Assembly: GCA_018268995.1 (NCBI GenBank)
Contig: JAFDVL010000030.1
Location: 11,356 to 75,355 of the forward strand
Direction of reading: 5' to 3'
DNA length: 64,000 nt
Origin: Acidobacteriota bacterium
GTDB taxonomy: Bacteria > Acidobacteriota > Blastocatellia > RBC074
Part shown: in pieces, positions 42,988-52,406 of the stretch
Layout of the letters: every line of letters starts with the position of its first letter
Numbering within the stretch: the first letter of the stretch is position 1
Translations under genes and position numbers: made by a program
Notes under the pieces: model-generated
The model's database searches: none
The model's input: only the letters and a program-made list of their open reading frames with translations
Told to the model about the DNA's origin: nothing

Positions 42988-43779
42988 TCAAACCTCGGAT
43001 CGGACTTCATTCACCCACACTCGCATCGTGCTCAGCGTGGCTGGGCCGAACTCAATGGTCAGCGCCACATCCGCCGCGTCGCGCCCATACGCAATTACGA
43101 TGCGTCCCTCGCGTGGCTCGGCTTGCGTCGCATCGAAGGTGTACCAACGCCCAGCCACATACGCTTCAAACCACGCGTGCATATCCATCGGTTTGAGTTG
43201 ATGGAAATAGCCCGTCACCATGCGCGCTGGAATGTCGAGTCCGCGACATAAAGCAATCCCCAGATGCGCAAAGTCACGACAGACGCCGCGCCGCTTGGTA
43301 AAGGTTTCGAGCGCTGAGGTCGAACCCGTGCTCGTGCCGTAGCAATACTCGACATTCGTGTGAATCCAGTGGCGGATGGCTTCAACCTGATCGTAGCCTA
43401 GAGTGACATCGGCAACGATCTGCCGCGCCTCATCGCCCAATTGATCAGACGGGCAGTAGCGACTCGGCATAAGGAATTCGATGACTTGGGCAGGCAATTC
43501 CAGCACCGATGTGTGAGGTGCGCCCGGATGGACATCAATCGTCGGCGAAACCTCGGCCCGTGCGTGCGCAACAATCTCCAGGCGACCAGCAGGAGCTTCG
43601 CAGCGTTGGCAGGCATTGCCAAACGAGTCGGAATACGCAAAGACAGGAATCGGCGGCGTAAGCGCCAAACTCTCCGCCAGCACCTGTTGGCTCGCACCAC
43701 TCTGCGGGCGCAACAGCAGGAAGAGCGGCGTCGGCTCCATCAGTTCGTAGGTGATCTCACAACCGGCTTCGAGGAACAT
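42988..43779 (-). CDS. Transglutaminase-like cysteine protease-fold protein
   Basis: A 263-residue protein with a C-terminal transglutaminase-like domain: catalytic Cys in RRGVCRDFAHLGIALCR, His in MDMHAWFEAYVAGRWY and Asp in TFDATQAEPREG. The N-terminal half is the Bact_transglu_N fold often found in these proteins. No signal peptide, so probably cytosolic. Such proteins are often peptide or glutamine-processing hydrolases. Flanked by direct repeats and small unknown genes. Confidence 0.88.
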   Translation of the reverse strand: MFLEAGCEITYELMEPTPLFLLLRPQSGASQQVLAESLALTPPIPVFAYSDSFGNACQRCEAPAGRLEIVAHARAEVSPTIDVHPGAPHTSVLELPAQVIEFLMPSRYCPSDQLGDEARQIVADVTLGYDQVEAIRHWIHTNVEYCYGTSTGSTSALETFTKRRGVCRDFAHLGIALCRGLDIPARMVTGYFHQLKPMDMHAWFEAYVAGRWYTFDATQAEPREGRIVIAYGRDAADVALTIEFGPATLSTMRVWVNEVRSEV

Positions 43780-43821
43780 GCCTTTTTCCGATCAGCGATT
43801 CGTAACGAAGGGGCGATCTTT

Positions 43822-44070
43822 TCAGGAAAGGTCAATGACCTCAGCAGCGACGGCGATGAGGGCGGCTTCGATTTCTTGAATTTTGGGAAGTGACTTCCAA
43901 TCGCCGTAACGAACTACTTTGGGCGCTTGTTTACCGGTCAGTTTTGCAGGACTCGTCAACCAAAACGCTTCCGTAGGAATCAAGGCCAGTTTGCGCCGGG
44001 CATCCGTATATTGTTGGCTGGTGCCAGCCAGAATAAAAATGGGTTCGGACATTTTCGATGGTTGGCTCAA
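43822..44070 (-). CDS. Small conserved hypothetical protein
   Basis: An 82-residue frame (MSQPSKMSEPIFILAGTSQQ) with Lys/Pro-rich middle and helical end. The pattern FILAGTSQQYTDARRKLALI resembles small alpha/beta nucleotide-binding-like proteins from accessory DNA, but no family is certain. Its start may be at Met7 (MSEPIFIL). Lies between the transglutaminase and the direct repeat. Confidence 0.5.
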   Translation of the reverse strand: MSQPSKMSEPIFILAGTSQQYTDARRKLALIPTEAFWLTSPAKLTGKQAPKVVRYGDWKSLPKIQEIEAALIAVAAEVIDLS

Positions 44071-44325
44071 ACGGTCTCCTTGCGTGCGGTTTTCATCACG
44101 CGGTTCAGATTATCACCTTCTCCTGCGGCTTGGCACTGATCGCCACCAACGGATTTTGTGATTGAATAGTTGGCTTCGCGGGGTTCTCTCGTTCAGTCGT
44201 TGCGTTCTGTTGGCGGCATGTAGCATCCGAACTCAATCGCCTTGGCAGGCTACGTCACCGTAAAGTGTTCGTCAAGCAAGGTAATCACGCAACCAGTTCG
44301 CGTTGATTCCACGCCTTGTTTTACG

Positions 44326-44373
44326 CTGCCGGTTCTTGGAGTGTCCCATTGCTTGGGTAGACGGAGATATGCA
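44326..44373. repeat. Direct repeat, right copy
   Basis: It carries CTGCCGGTTCTTGGAGTGTC and TTGGGTAGACGGAGATATGC, paralogous to 42935-42987. It sits in the non-coding gap 44071-44426, which otherwise holds nothing recognised. Confidence 0.7.
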
Positions 44374-44426
44374 GCGAACTGGCAAGATGTGAGAAAGTGA
44401 ATGATCTTACGGAGATGCAGGTGTGT

Positions 44427-44753
44427 CTATGGAAGATATTTGTTGCTTCCCGCGCCAAGGCTACCGTCTTTCAAAGCCCTATACCACTTCTTGCTGGCCC
44501 AGGCTGATGCCGGAGTGCCTAGAATTAGTCCGGTCAGCAACCAGGGAGCGCCAATGGAGCCTGTCCAGCTTAGTACCGTCCAGGGGACAGTAACGCCGAG
44601 GTATAACAACAAGAAAGAGCCGACGCCCCAGAGCATGGCTTGTCGGGGAACTTCCACGTACTTTCCTCTGCCATTAGTAAGTTGTCGCGCGATGAAGCCT
44701 GGCACCAGCCAAGCTGTCAGCACCGTAAAAAGCAACCAGAGTAGAAAAGTCAC
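44427..44753 (-). CDS. Small integral membrane protein
   Basis: A 108-residue protein with three hydrophobic segments (about residues 1-20, 42-62 and 70-88) and a basic C-terminal tail. No family recognised. It is transcribed divergently from a methyltransferase. Function unknown; possibly a small transporter-like or phage-defence membrane protein, without evidence. Confidence 0.6.
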   Translation of the reverse strand: MTFLLWLLFTVLTAWLVPGFIARQLTNGRGKYVEVPRQAMLWGVGSFLLLYLGVTVPWTVLSWTGSIGAPWLLTGLILGTPASAWASKKWYRALKDGSLGAGSNKYLP

Positions 44754-44824
44754 GGCGTTCTCTCCTTGAGTGGAAATGTGTCAGAGCGCATTATAGGCTT
44801 TGGGGTAGCGGCAACAAAAGTGTC

Positions 44825-45538
44825 ATGAGCAAATTCTATAACACCGTCTACGAGAAAATTGCGGAGAGCCAGACCTTGCAAGCGATCTGGCGCAAAGCGT
44901 ATGGGCCGGACTACTTGGAAGGCGCATTTTACAGCGCGATTACGAAATCTGAACTTGAATATGTCAGCAGTTGGTTGGAACTTACAGCCGGCCACACCCT
45001 GGTTGATGTTGGTTGCGGAATGGGGGCGGCGGGAATTGAAATCGCTAAACAAACGGGCTGCTCGCTCATTGGCATTGATACATCTGACGTCGCCATCCAA
45101 ATTGCTCAAACCAGAGCGAGAGGAATTCGAGCAGAATATAAAGTCGCCGACATCGCAAACACTTCGCTGCCGACCCACAGTGCCGATGCTGTCATTTGTA
45201 TAGACGTTCTGCAAATGCTGCCAAACTTGGTAGACAGTCTGACCGAGATAAAACGGATTCTCAAACCCGGTTATCCATGCGCCTTTACTGCTTGGGAAAT
45301 TCCCCACCTCAAACCCGATTATCGTCCGGTATTGGAGTCAGCAGGATTCACCATTCTTGCCTACAACGAACCACTAAATTGGCGCGAACCGCAAGCCTTA
45401 GTTTTCCAACAAATACTGAATCAGGCCACAGTCTTAGCCGAAGAGCTTGGGGAAGTATGTGCGTCATTTCTCAGCGAAGCACACGCCGTTCTTGCAACCA
45501 TTGATCAACTTCGCCGGATCATTGCGGTAGTAAAATGA
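44825..45538 (+). CDS. SAM-dependent methyltransferase (class I)
   Basis: A 237-residue Rossmann methyltransferase. Motif I is LVDVGCGMGAAGIEIAKQ, motif II is LIGIDTSDVAI and motif IV is DAVICIDVLQMLPN. It resembles the UbiE/Erm-like small-molecule or natural-product group. No signal peptide. Substrate unknown. Standing alone between unknown genes, it gives no further clue. Confidence 0.85.
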   Translation: MSKFYNTVYEKIAESQTLQAIWRKAYGPDYLEGAFYSAITKSELEYVSSWLELTAGHTLVDVGCGMGAAGIEIAKQTGCSLIGIDTSDVAIQIAQTRARGIRAEYKVADIANTSLPTHSADAVICIDVLQMLPNLVDSLTEIKRILKPGYPCAFTAWEIPHLKPDYRPVLESAGFTILAYNEPLNWREPQALVFQQILNQATVLAEELGEVCASFLSEAHAVLATIDQLRRIIAVVK

Positions 45539-45650
45539 AGTAGCAATCGAACGAATCTGAGCACGAGGCGTAACGAACTTGTGAGCCAAGTTGAGTGCAA
45601 TCCACGTTCGTCCCGCATTTGGTGCAACTGTGATATTGCGAAGGGCTGTT

Positions 45651-45858
45651 GGCCGAGCGGGAAACAGATAGGGAAGAATGGGTGGTTTGTTTATCCTGTA
45701 GATTCATCTTGCCGCTGTCGCTTCCAAACATTCTCGCGGGAGAAACTGCTTGATGGGACTCACTATCACCATTCTCCCCTATCTGTTTCGGCCCGCTGGG
45801 TAGAGGCCATTAGGTCGGCAGAAATAAAGTCATGTAAGACTTACATGACTTTCGGCGT
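45651..45858. repeat. Palindromic mobile repeat unit, copy 1
   Basis: Outer arms GAAACAGATAGGGAAGAATG (from 45661) and CATTCTCCCCTATCTGTTTC (ending 45789) enclose about 90 bp with CATCTTGCCGC and CTCGCGGGAGAAACTGCTTG. A second hairpin AAAGTCATGTAAG / CTTACATGACTTT lies at 45826-45852, followed by CGGCG. The same arrangement recurs at 58576-58775. Size and inverted ends suggest a MITE or a structured RNA unit. The rest of the gap 45539-45980 holds nothing else. Confidence 0.8.
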
Positions 45859-45980
45859 GATCGTTTGTTCAGTTCTGAATTGCGGATGGGATGGGAACTT
45901 GAGTTCTTACGATGTAGAGGAACCCATATCACTCTACATCTGCCCGGCTTGGCGCGGTTTTGTGGTAGGCTAAGTCTCGT

Positions 45981-46202
45981 ATGAATGAACCCATCACAAT
46001 GCATGCAGCACGAATGACGCTCAACCATAATGACGAAATCCGCGCTTGGGCCGAACAGTGGCTCAAAGCGAAAGAGCGAGTCGTACAATCGGTAATGACG
46101 GAAGAAGAGTTTGAAAAGCACTGGCGCTATGTTCGCCCCGAACAAATGCACGAGGGCGCAATTGAGGCCGTCACTGCTTACCGACAACGCAACACGTTGT
46201 GA
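45981..46202 (+). CDS. Small hypothetical protein
   Basis: A 73-residue helical frame (MNEPITMHAARMTLNHNDEI) rich in Glu, Lys and Trp. The later EEEFEKHWRYVRPEQMHEG is typical of real small proteins, but no family is recognised. Located between the repeat unit and a secreted protein gene. Confidence 0.45.
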   Translation: MNEPITMHAARMTLNHNDEIRAWAEQWLKAKERVVQSVMTEEEFEKHWRYVRPEQMHEGAIEAVTAYRQRNTL

Positions 46203-46281
46203 GAACTGCTACGGTTGTTAGAGGCGAAATCATCACTGGAACCCGATCTCTGGTGATTGCCTGCCAATCTGGTTCGTCCCC

Positions 46282-47661
46282 CTACTTGCTACCGCATCCA
46301 TTGGAGAACCCCCGTTCTGACAGGATCACTTTCAGATTTTCCATATTGACGGTGGGGGCGATTTTCATGGTCGGCGAATGAACTTCGACGGCCTTTCCAT
46401 CCTGCTTCCTGGTGGCACGAGCTTCTAACCAATAGACCTCGCCCGTGAAGCCTTCCAACTGAAAACGACCCTGTTCATCAGTTTTGACACTTGGTGGTGT
46501 GAATTCAAGCGCGTGCCCATTCGCCTTGACGCTTTGCGGGCAGAGCAACATCACTTCCACCTCGGCGGCGGGTTTGCCATCCGCCCAAACCACTTGTCCC
46601 GCGAGCGTGCGGACTTTGTATTCTTTGGGCAGCGTGAAGAGCAAGTCTTCCACCTTGCTGCCCAACCCGACTTTGATCGGTGTGGCTTCGGCTTGCACAA
46701 ACGTGCCGGGGTAATAGTAGTTCTTGTTCTTTTTGTAGTCCGTCCCTTCCAGTTCCAAATACATCAGATATTCCCCTGGTGGCACGCCAAAGAACGAAAA
46801 CAGCCCCTCTTCGCCGCTTGAATGACCATAAGTGGAGCGACCTTTTACAATGCCTTTCTCAACCAAATGGAGAAAACTGCCGTTGTACGGGCGTCCGTCC
46901 ACATCCTGCATTTTGCCGAGGATGCTCCCATTCCGGTAGGCCTCAAACGCGACGCCTGCTGTGCCGCGATCCTCGACGATGACTTCCACGATGGGGCGAT
47001 CTGTCGTGTAATATTCCGGCCATTCGGGTTCGACCTGATATTTACCCGGCTTGATTTTCTTCAATTCAAAGGCTCCGTCCTTATCGGTTGTCACAACCTG
47101 ATCCTGGCTATCGGCGCTACGAATATGAACCTTCATCTTCGGCAGCGGCGTTGCACCGCCCGCGCGTAAATCTGCCCAGATTCTGCCGCGCAAATTGCCG
47201 CCTGTTCCGGGGGCTGGCAATTGGCGCAGAAACTCCAAATCTTCTTTCGCGTACTTGCTCTCCACTTCCACTGTTCGCGTACAAACGCCCGTAGACAGCG
47301 ACTGTTCGTCATCGCCATAGCCATACACAATGTACTGGACACCACGCTTGAGGCCATAATCGCCGCAACTCGTGCCTTTCATACTTGCGACGTGAATGAT
47401 GACTTCACCGACGAGACTGCCTTTGAAATTTTCGTCTACGCGAAAACGAACCTTTCCGGCTTCGATGGAAAGGGGTTTGCCGTCTTGATTTTTACGCGTC
47501 AGGATTTCCGTGCCGCCGAGCATCTTGCCAATGAAAATGGCTTTGGCGCGGTTGTATTCAAACGGCGGATCACCTGTTCCGCAGCTACAGGCAAAGCCAG
47601 TGGCGGGCAGCAAGAAGAAAAGAGTCAGGAGAAGAAACCCGTGCTTTGTAGTCATAGACAA
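46282..47661 (-). CDS. Secreted protein: TIMP-like head and regulatory-like (CNA_B/carboxypeptidase) domains
   Basis: A 459-residue exported protein. The signal peptide (GFLLLTLFFLLPATGFA) ends before ACSCGTGDPPFEY, the start of a TIMP-like/netrin-type head (about residues 24-140) with further Cys at TSCGDYG and TGVCTRTV. The following repeats (residues 155-450) are beta-sandwich modules of the carboxypeptidase-regulatory type (FELKKIKPGKYQVE, FSFFGVPPGEYLMYLE, FQLEGFTGEVYWLEA). Such proteins are surface or periplasmic in Acidobacteria. Function unknown. Confidence 0.72.
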   Translation of the reverse strand: MSMTTKHGFLLLTLFFLLPATGFACSCGTGDPPFEYNRAKAIFIGKMLGGTEILTRKNQDGKPLSIEAGKVRFRVDENFKGSLVGEVIIHVASMKGTSCGDYGLKRGVQYIVYGYGDDEQSLSTGVCTRTVEVESKYAKEDLEFLRQLPAPGTGGNLRGRIWADLRAGGATPLPKMKVHIRSADSQDQVVTTDKDGAFELKKIKPGKYQVEPEWPEYYTTDRPIVEVIVEDRGTAGVAFEAYRNGSILGKMQDVDGRPYNGSFLHLVEKGIVKGRSTYGHSSGEEGLFSFFGVPPGEYLMYLELEGTDYKKNKNYYYPGTFVQAEATPIKVGLGSKVEDLLFTLPKEYKVRTLAGQVVWADGKPAAEVEVMLLCPQSVKANGHALEFTPPSVKTDEQGRFQLEGFTGEVYWLEARATRKQDGKAVEVHSPTMKIAPTVNMENLKVILSERGFSNGCGSK

Positions 47662-47776
47662 ATCCTTTTCTCTATTACATACAGGCCAGTTCGATTCACA
47701 AGGAATCCTTCTGAGGAATTGATCACACTCATAGGCTTATTTCCTAAAATGAGATTTTGGTTACGCCACGCAGTCG

Positions 47777-48349
47777 TCAAGCTCTGATCTGAGCGGCGAA
47801 ATCAGCCAGAAATGAAATGCGCTCCAACGCCGAAATCGCCCGCAAAGAAACGCCATCCGCCGCTTCTTTCGTGCAAAACGGGGGATAGACACTGAGCAGT
47901 TTTCCCGGTTGCAAATTGCCACCTTCGTGTTGAAATTGCAGCAATGGTTGCAAACTCAAATACCCGACGGGATCAACCGCCGCATACGTGAGAAACTCAT
48001 TGAACCCGCATCCAAGCGATTCAATCTCGCCGGTTTCCGCCCAGAGCCGATGCACAACTTCATCCCGCAAAATAAACTGATCGCCCACACAATCCTGCCC
48101 AAACGGAATGTCCTGTTCGGTAAGGTTGGGGTAGAGCTTTGCTAATGCCAGATCGCCCGTCCAGACCTTCTGCAACGAATGCCAGTCGGGGTCATCACAG
48201 AGGCCGCGAAGATGCAGACCACCCGCGAAGGCGATGAAGCCATTGAGTTGTGTGAGCAGTTGCCTGTACTCGTCGGGTAAGATTGCTAACAGTGCCGGCT
48301 CCGCTATCGCTGGCCCTTGAAATGTCACGTTATCGAATTGCATCGCCAC
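47777..48349 (-). CDS. SUKH (SMI1/KNR4) family protein
   Basis: A 190-residue protein of the SMI1/KNR4 family, which includes immunity proteins against polymorphic toxins. Family cues are LPDEYRQLLTQLNGFIAFAGGLHL, the FGQDCVGDQFIL strand and the FNEFLTY motif. No toxin gene was found beside it. The neighbouring genes are secreted unknowns, so it may be an orphan immunity protein. Confidence 0.7.
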   Translation of the reverse strand: MAMQFDNVTFQGPAIAEPALLAILPDEYRQLLTQLNGFIAFAGGLHLRGLCDDPDWHSLQKVWTGDLALAKLYPNLTEQDIPFGQDCVGDQFILRDEVVHRLWAETGEIESLGCGFNEFLTYAAVDPVGYLSLQPLLQFQHEGGNLQPGKLLSVYPPFCTKEAADGVSLRAISALERISFLADFAAQIRA

Positions 48350-48365
48350 TGCGGATTTCGCTCCC

Positions 48366-49787
48366 TTATCTTTTGCCGGGGTTTTTCTCCCACTCTTTCC
48401 AGGTTTCTTTCTTCCCGGTCAACCAATCGTAGTAGTGCCACAAGATGATCCCGGACATATCGTCAGGATGCGTGATGCCCTTGTCGGTGAAGTATTTTTG
48501 CAAGCGCGAGCCGCCCCATAGCCCCCAATTATTTCTGAGCCACATCCCCAGCCCGTGATGATACCGAATCATCTCCTCGCGGTTGGGCAAGGCTTGCATC
48601 TCTTTTCTGTCCACTTCCTTCAGCGTTTTATCCAATTCGAGAAAACACTCCCCCAGGTCTTGCGGAATGTAGGCCCCATTGATGCTTTCGAGCGTGAGGC
48701 GTTTGGCGTATTCCTGTCGCTGCTGGATTAGCTCTTGCTGCTTTTCCTGACGCGCAGTTCGGTCGTTCAGTTGGCGAAAGTAAAAATACTGGTCATCGAG
48801 ATACCATTTCTCCAATGCTGACGGGATGGCATTCGCGACAAACCAATGCGCTTGGAAAAAGGCGAGAATTTTCTCCTTTGGCAAGGCGGCATCCGCTTCG
48901 AGGGAAACCACTTCAAATTTGCCGTTCTGCGCCAGATAGCCTGACACGCTGAAACTGTATTGCTTGAATTGCTCTGCTTCTTTATCCGACATCGCGACGG
49001 ATTTCATGCCAATCCAAGCCGCCAAACTGGTTTCCGCCTTGCTCCCATTCTTCAATTTCGGAAAGTCCAAATAGATGGGGGCTTTGAAGGATTGGGACTC
49101 GGTTTGGCTGTGCCTTCCTTTGTCTTTGATTTGTGCAAAGAGATGGTCGAAAGAATCCGACCGTAGCAAACGTCCTTCTTTCAAATCAAACAGATGCACG
49201 CGCTTTTTGCTATCGGTTAAATAAACGATGTCGTCGTAGCTGAAGACCGCAAAGTCACTTAAAAAACGCTCCTTCTCGTCTACGTCTGCTTTGAAAACTC
49301 TCCGATATTTGGGCGTCCCCCAACGACTCTTCTCTTTATCAATCACCTGCTCGAAATTCGAGTAGACCAACTCGCATCGCTCCTTCTGCTCATCACAGCC
49401 CGTAATCTCATCTTTGGAATATCCCCTGAGAAATTGGCCCCGGCGATAAATATTGACGCTTTGTAGTCCTTGCTGCTTTTCATTCTCGCCCCAGGCAATC
49501 AGGTAAATGATGACTTCGCCGTCGTTGCTCAGGAACAGATAGGTGTTCTCTCCAGCGACTGCATCAAAGGCGCGCTCAAGCGTGTATAACGGCGTGCGAT
49601 TCCCCTTTGCAAAAACGTAGGATTTGCCCAGCAAACTGGGTGCTTCGTTATCAAAGGGAACAGACTTCAGGGAATACCTGCCGTTCTGGGAGTGCGTCGT
49701 CGTGATCTCGACGGACGAGCCAATCATCTGTGCAAATACTGGTACTCCGCCCCACAAAATAACTGCGATGAGGAAAACAATTTTCAT
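48366..49787 (-). CDS. Secreted protein of unknown function (473 aa)
   Basis: The N-terminus MKIVFLIAVILWGGVPVFAQ is a signal peptide. The rest is mixed alpha/beta with several Tyr/Lys-rich stretches and a C-terminal segment rich in Trp (LRNNWGLWGGSRLQKYF, WEKNPGKR). No known domain recognised. It might form an operon with the SUKH gene 16 bp downstream and with the 194-residue secreted protein upstream. Confidence 0.65.
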   Translation of the reverse strand: MKIVFLIAVILWGGVPVFAQMIGSSVEITTTHSQNGRYSLKSVPFDNEAPSLLGKSYVFAKGNRTPLYTLERAFDAVAGENTYLFLSNDGEVIIYLIAWGENEKQQGLQSVNIYRRGQFLRGYSKDEITGCDEQKERCELVYSNFEQVIDKEKSRWGTPKYRRVFKADVDEKERFLSDFAVFSYDDIVYLTDSKKRVHLFDLKEGRLLRSDSFDHLFAQIKDKGRHSQTESQSFKAPIYLDFPKLKNGSKAETSLAAWIGMKSVAMSDKEAEQFKQYSFSVSGYLAQNGKFEVVSLEADAALPKEKILAFFQAHWFVANAIPSALEKWYLDDQYFYFRQLNDRTARQEKQQELIQQRQEYAKRLTLESINGAYIPQDLGECFLELDKTLKEVDRKEMQALPNREEMIRYHHGLGMWLRNNWGLWGGSRLQKYFTDKGITHPDDMSGIILWHYYDWLTGKKETWKEWEKNPGKR

Positions 49788-49817
49788 ACCGAATAAAGAA
49801 TGCAGCCGTCGCGGTCG

Positions 49818-50402
49818 CTAGAATTTCTTACGCGGCCACCGCCGAGGATTGAGCGATTTTTGTGAAGCGGTGTCCTCACAATCCTGTTCGCGCGCTGTGA
49901 GCAAGATTGGCTGCCCACTTTTGAACCCATATCGCCCGAAAAATCCACAGCCCCCGACCCCACGAGATTTGGAGAAGATTTCCAGCACCCGCGATTGGGA
50001 ACGCCAGGTAACCAATCCATTGATTTCGGAGTATGGTAATTCCTTCCCTTTGTCATCTTGCGATTCCTGCCCCTTGAATTTCAATAGCCTCGCCGTTTGT
50101 GACTTGGCATCGTACCAAGCCACCACACTGCCCGGTTGATAGGCACCCGGGTAGCAGGTGATTTGAACGAGATATTGAAATTTTCCTGCGCGATAAAATT
50201 CCAATCCACCAAAATCATCAGCGGGTGAGTAGGTCTTTTGGAAAGCATCTTCACAGTCTGTCGGCCAGTGAATGATTTTCCGCCAAGCCGCGCGGTGCTC
50301 TCGCTTGACCTGTTTTAGAGGCGGATGCACCGACTGCCCAAACGCAGAGGGGATTGCACAAAGCAATAAGACACTATGAAAAATGCTCTTCCGGTATTTC
50401 AT
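49818..50402 (-). CDS. Secreted protein of unknown function (194 aa)
   Basis: The signal peptide is MKYRKSIFHSVLLLCAIPSAFG. Two pairs of Cys (DCEDAFQ, QITCYPGAY, GCGFFGRYG, QDCEDTA) suggest disulfides. No family recognised. Upstream of and in the same direction as the 473-residue secreted gene (30-bp gap). Confidence 0.62.
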   Translation of the reverse strand: MKYRKSIFHSVLLLCAIPSAFGQSVHPPLKQVKREHRAAWRKIIHWPTDCEDAFQKTYSPADDFGGLEFYRAGKFQYLVQITCYPGAYQPGSVVAWYDAKSQTARLLKFKGQESQDDKGKELPYSEINGLVTWRSQSRVLEIFSKSRGVGGCGFFGRYGFKSGQPILLTAREQDCEDTASQKSLNPRRWPRKKF

Positions 50403-50436
50403 TATGCTCAGGAAGCACGATCCCTACTGCTCCCAT

Positions 50437-51066
50437 TTACTTTGTTCCATCACCTTGGGAATTGCCGGCCACCCATTCGCTCTGGTGGATGTAATAGCGG
50501 ACGATAGGTTTCTGCTCTCCATAATTGATGCCACGCAACCAACGCCGAAAAAAGCCGCTCCGATGCAGTCGCATTCCTAACTTTTCCATGACGCGCCGCG
50601 AAGCGACATTCGCGGCAAAGCATTCCGCATAAATACGCGCCACCTGATGATGCGAAAATGCAAGTGTCAGCAATGCGCGTGCGGCTTCCGTCGCGTACCC
50701 CCGACCTTGATAAAGGCTGTCCAGATGCCAGCCGATTCTCCCTTGCATTGAACCCGTGAAAGTATGGCTCAAGGTAAAGGAACCAATCAGCAAATTCTCC
50801 GCCTTGAGCACCACACCCGGTGCATAAGAAAACCGTGTTTTTTGTGAGGCCACCCGGAGTACCTGCTCGAAATACCGTTCGATAAATTGGTCATCAGACT
50901 GAAACGATAAGATGTGACTTTGTGTTAACGGGTCTTTGAATGAGGCGGCAAACCACTCCCAATCCTCTTCTTGTAAATCACGCAAGAGCAATCGCTCAGT
51001 CTCAAGAATAAAATCCACAATTTTGTTTTGGGGCTGATGCGGCTGCGCGTCGCTGAAATGCGCCAA
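50437..51066 (-). CDS. GNAT acetyltransferase (RimJ/RimL type)
   Basis: A 209-residue N-acetyltransferase. Typical elements: ETERLLLRDLQEEDWEWFA (start of fold), GRIGWHLDSLYQGRGYATEA (acetyl-CoA pyrophosphate-binding loop Q-x-x-G-x-A) and YAECFAANVASRRVMEKLGM. It resembles RimJ-like ribosomal-protein or small-molecule acetyltransferases. The first 18 residues are not conserved, and the start could be later. Confidence 0.85.
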   Translation of the reverse strand: MAHFSDAQPHQPQNKIVDFILETERLLLRDLQEEDWEWFAASFKDPLTQSHILSFQSDDQFIERYFEQVLRVASQKTRFSYAPGVVLKAENLLIGSFTLSHTFTGSMQGRIGWHLDSLYQGRGYATEAARALLTLAFSHHQVARIYAECFAANVASRRVMEKLGMRLHRSGFFRRWLRGINYGEQKPIVRYYIHQSEWVAGNSQGDGTK

Positions 51067-51225
51067 CTGAGTATCAGCGAGAGACGTCGGTCAGCGATGC
51101 GCGCACCAGAGTTTAGCAAAAAGGAGAATGATTGAGAGCAACTTTTTTGATCGCTCAAAACCTGTAGCGTAATCAACCTGGCGCTCTCAGGTTGTTCTCT
51201 GTGCTGCCTGCAAATACCAAATCTA

Positions 51226-51861
51226 TCAAACGTCGGTTCCATTACTTCGTACTATGGACAATTTTGTGAGCGAATTGTTCCCGCTGGTTTTCGCTCGCCA
51301 GACGATTCCAACAGCAATCCAAAGGGTTGCGGTGATCAAAACGGCTACTGGAAATGTCCCCAACACATGACCCGGGCCGAAATACATCGTGTGATAGCGC
51401 GGCTGAATTTCTTTTTCCGTCGCTTCATACCACCCCACATTCATGCGGTCATCATCGAAGGTCGCGTCTACCAACAGTTGTTGCCGTCCATTCGCGTGGC
51501 CTTCAATCTTGAATGATGCGCTCCACGGCAACTCAGAATCCCAGTCAAAGTTCGGCGGCGATTGCAGGGCGCGCACGTTGGCTTCGATTTGTTGGCGGTA
51601 TTCTGCTTCCTTCTCAGGTGGCACCAGGAACGAATAATCAGGATGTGTCGCTTTGAATTCTGCCAATTTGTCGCCCCAAACAATCTGTGGCCGCTTGTCA
51701 GCGATGACTAAAACGGGAAAAGAATCCGGCAGCATTCCGTGAACTTCCTTCCGCGCTTGCTGATGAACGCGCATCATTAAGAGAAATTCCGTCACTGCAA
51801 AGGTCACAAAGACGCCCAGGGCTACGCCCAAACAACCGAATCCGCGTAAAAATTTTTGCAT
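51226..51861 (-). CDS. Two-pass membrane protein with extracytoplasmic domain
   Basis: 211 residues from the Met at 51861. A first membrane helix (LGVALGVFVTFAVTEFLLM, residues 12-30), a mixed soluble domain and a second helix near the C-terminus (VLITATLWIAVGIV). No known family. The upstream 29 codons of the longer frame look unlike coding sequence. Confidence 0.58.
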   Translation of the reverse strand: MQKFLRGFGCLGVALGVFVTFAVTEFLLMMRVHQQARKEVHGMLPDSFPVLVIADKRPQIVWGDKLAEFKATHPDYSFLVPPEKEAEYRQQIEANVRALQSPPNFDWDSELPWSASFKIEGHANGRQQLLVDATFDDDRMNVGWYEATEKEIQPRYHTMYFGPGHVLGTFPVAVLITATLWIAVGIVWRAKTSGNNSLTKLSIVRSNGTDV

Positions 51862-51948
51862 AGAAGTTTCGCTAAGCGTTGTGAGGTTCAGCGTTATTCG
51901 ATAGATCAACCGATCTTTCAATCGCTGCAACGATGATTTTGTTCCCAA

Positions 51949-52406
51949 AGAACAACAGCAATTCTATGCGTCAAAGGAGAAGGCAATTCGATTATTGCAG
52001 ACCCCCTCATTGTTCTCTGTCTGTTTCAGCCGTGGCGAGCAATACCATTTGGGTTTCACTTGATGCCTTGAACGGATCACCTGTGTGAGCTTAAACAGGC
52101 AGGGAATCTCAATTCGTCGGCTGGCGATCAAGGCACATCTTGCTGGCGAATCTCTCCAAATAGATGGCGAGACCTTCCGGGTGGCAAGTCGCAGGCAAAG
52201 TAATTTTCAGTTGATCGTAGAATCTGACTCGCGCGATAATGCGACCTGTCACGCAGCGTTGGTGTTCTGGTGCGACGGGCGATGTCCTCAAACTGCTTGT
52301 CAGTCGGCAGCCACGCAAGAACGAGTTTCCCGCAAGAGACGTACCGACCCCTTCGTTCCTCAACCTGGAAAAAATGGTGCGCACTTCATAGCCGACAAGG
52401 GAAAAC
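51949..52406. other. Non-coding region upstream of a small operon
   Basis: No gene supported. Plus-strand frames in 52085-52465 have atypical composition and overlap the next gene, so they are not called. It may hold the promoter of the gene at 52407. Confidence 0.4.

Noticed and set aside
49747..49760. GCCCCACAAAATAA, similar to the inverted proximal terminus
   Set aside because: It lies inside the signal-peptide region of an intact secreted-protein gene, with no receptor sequence next to it.
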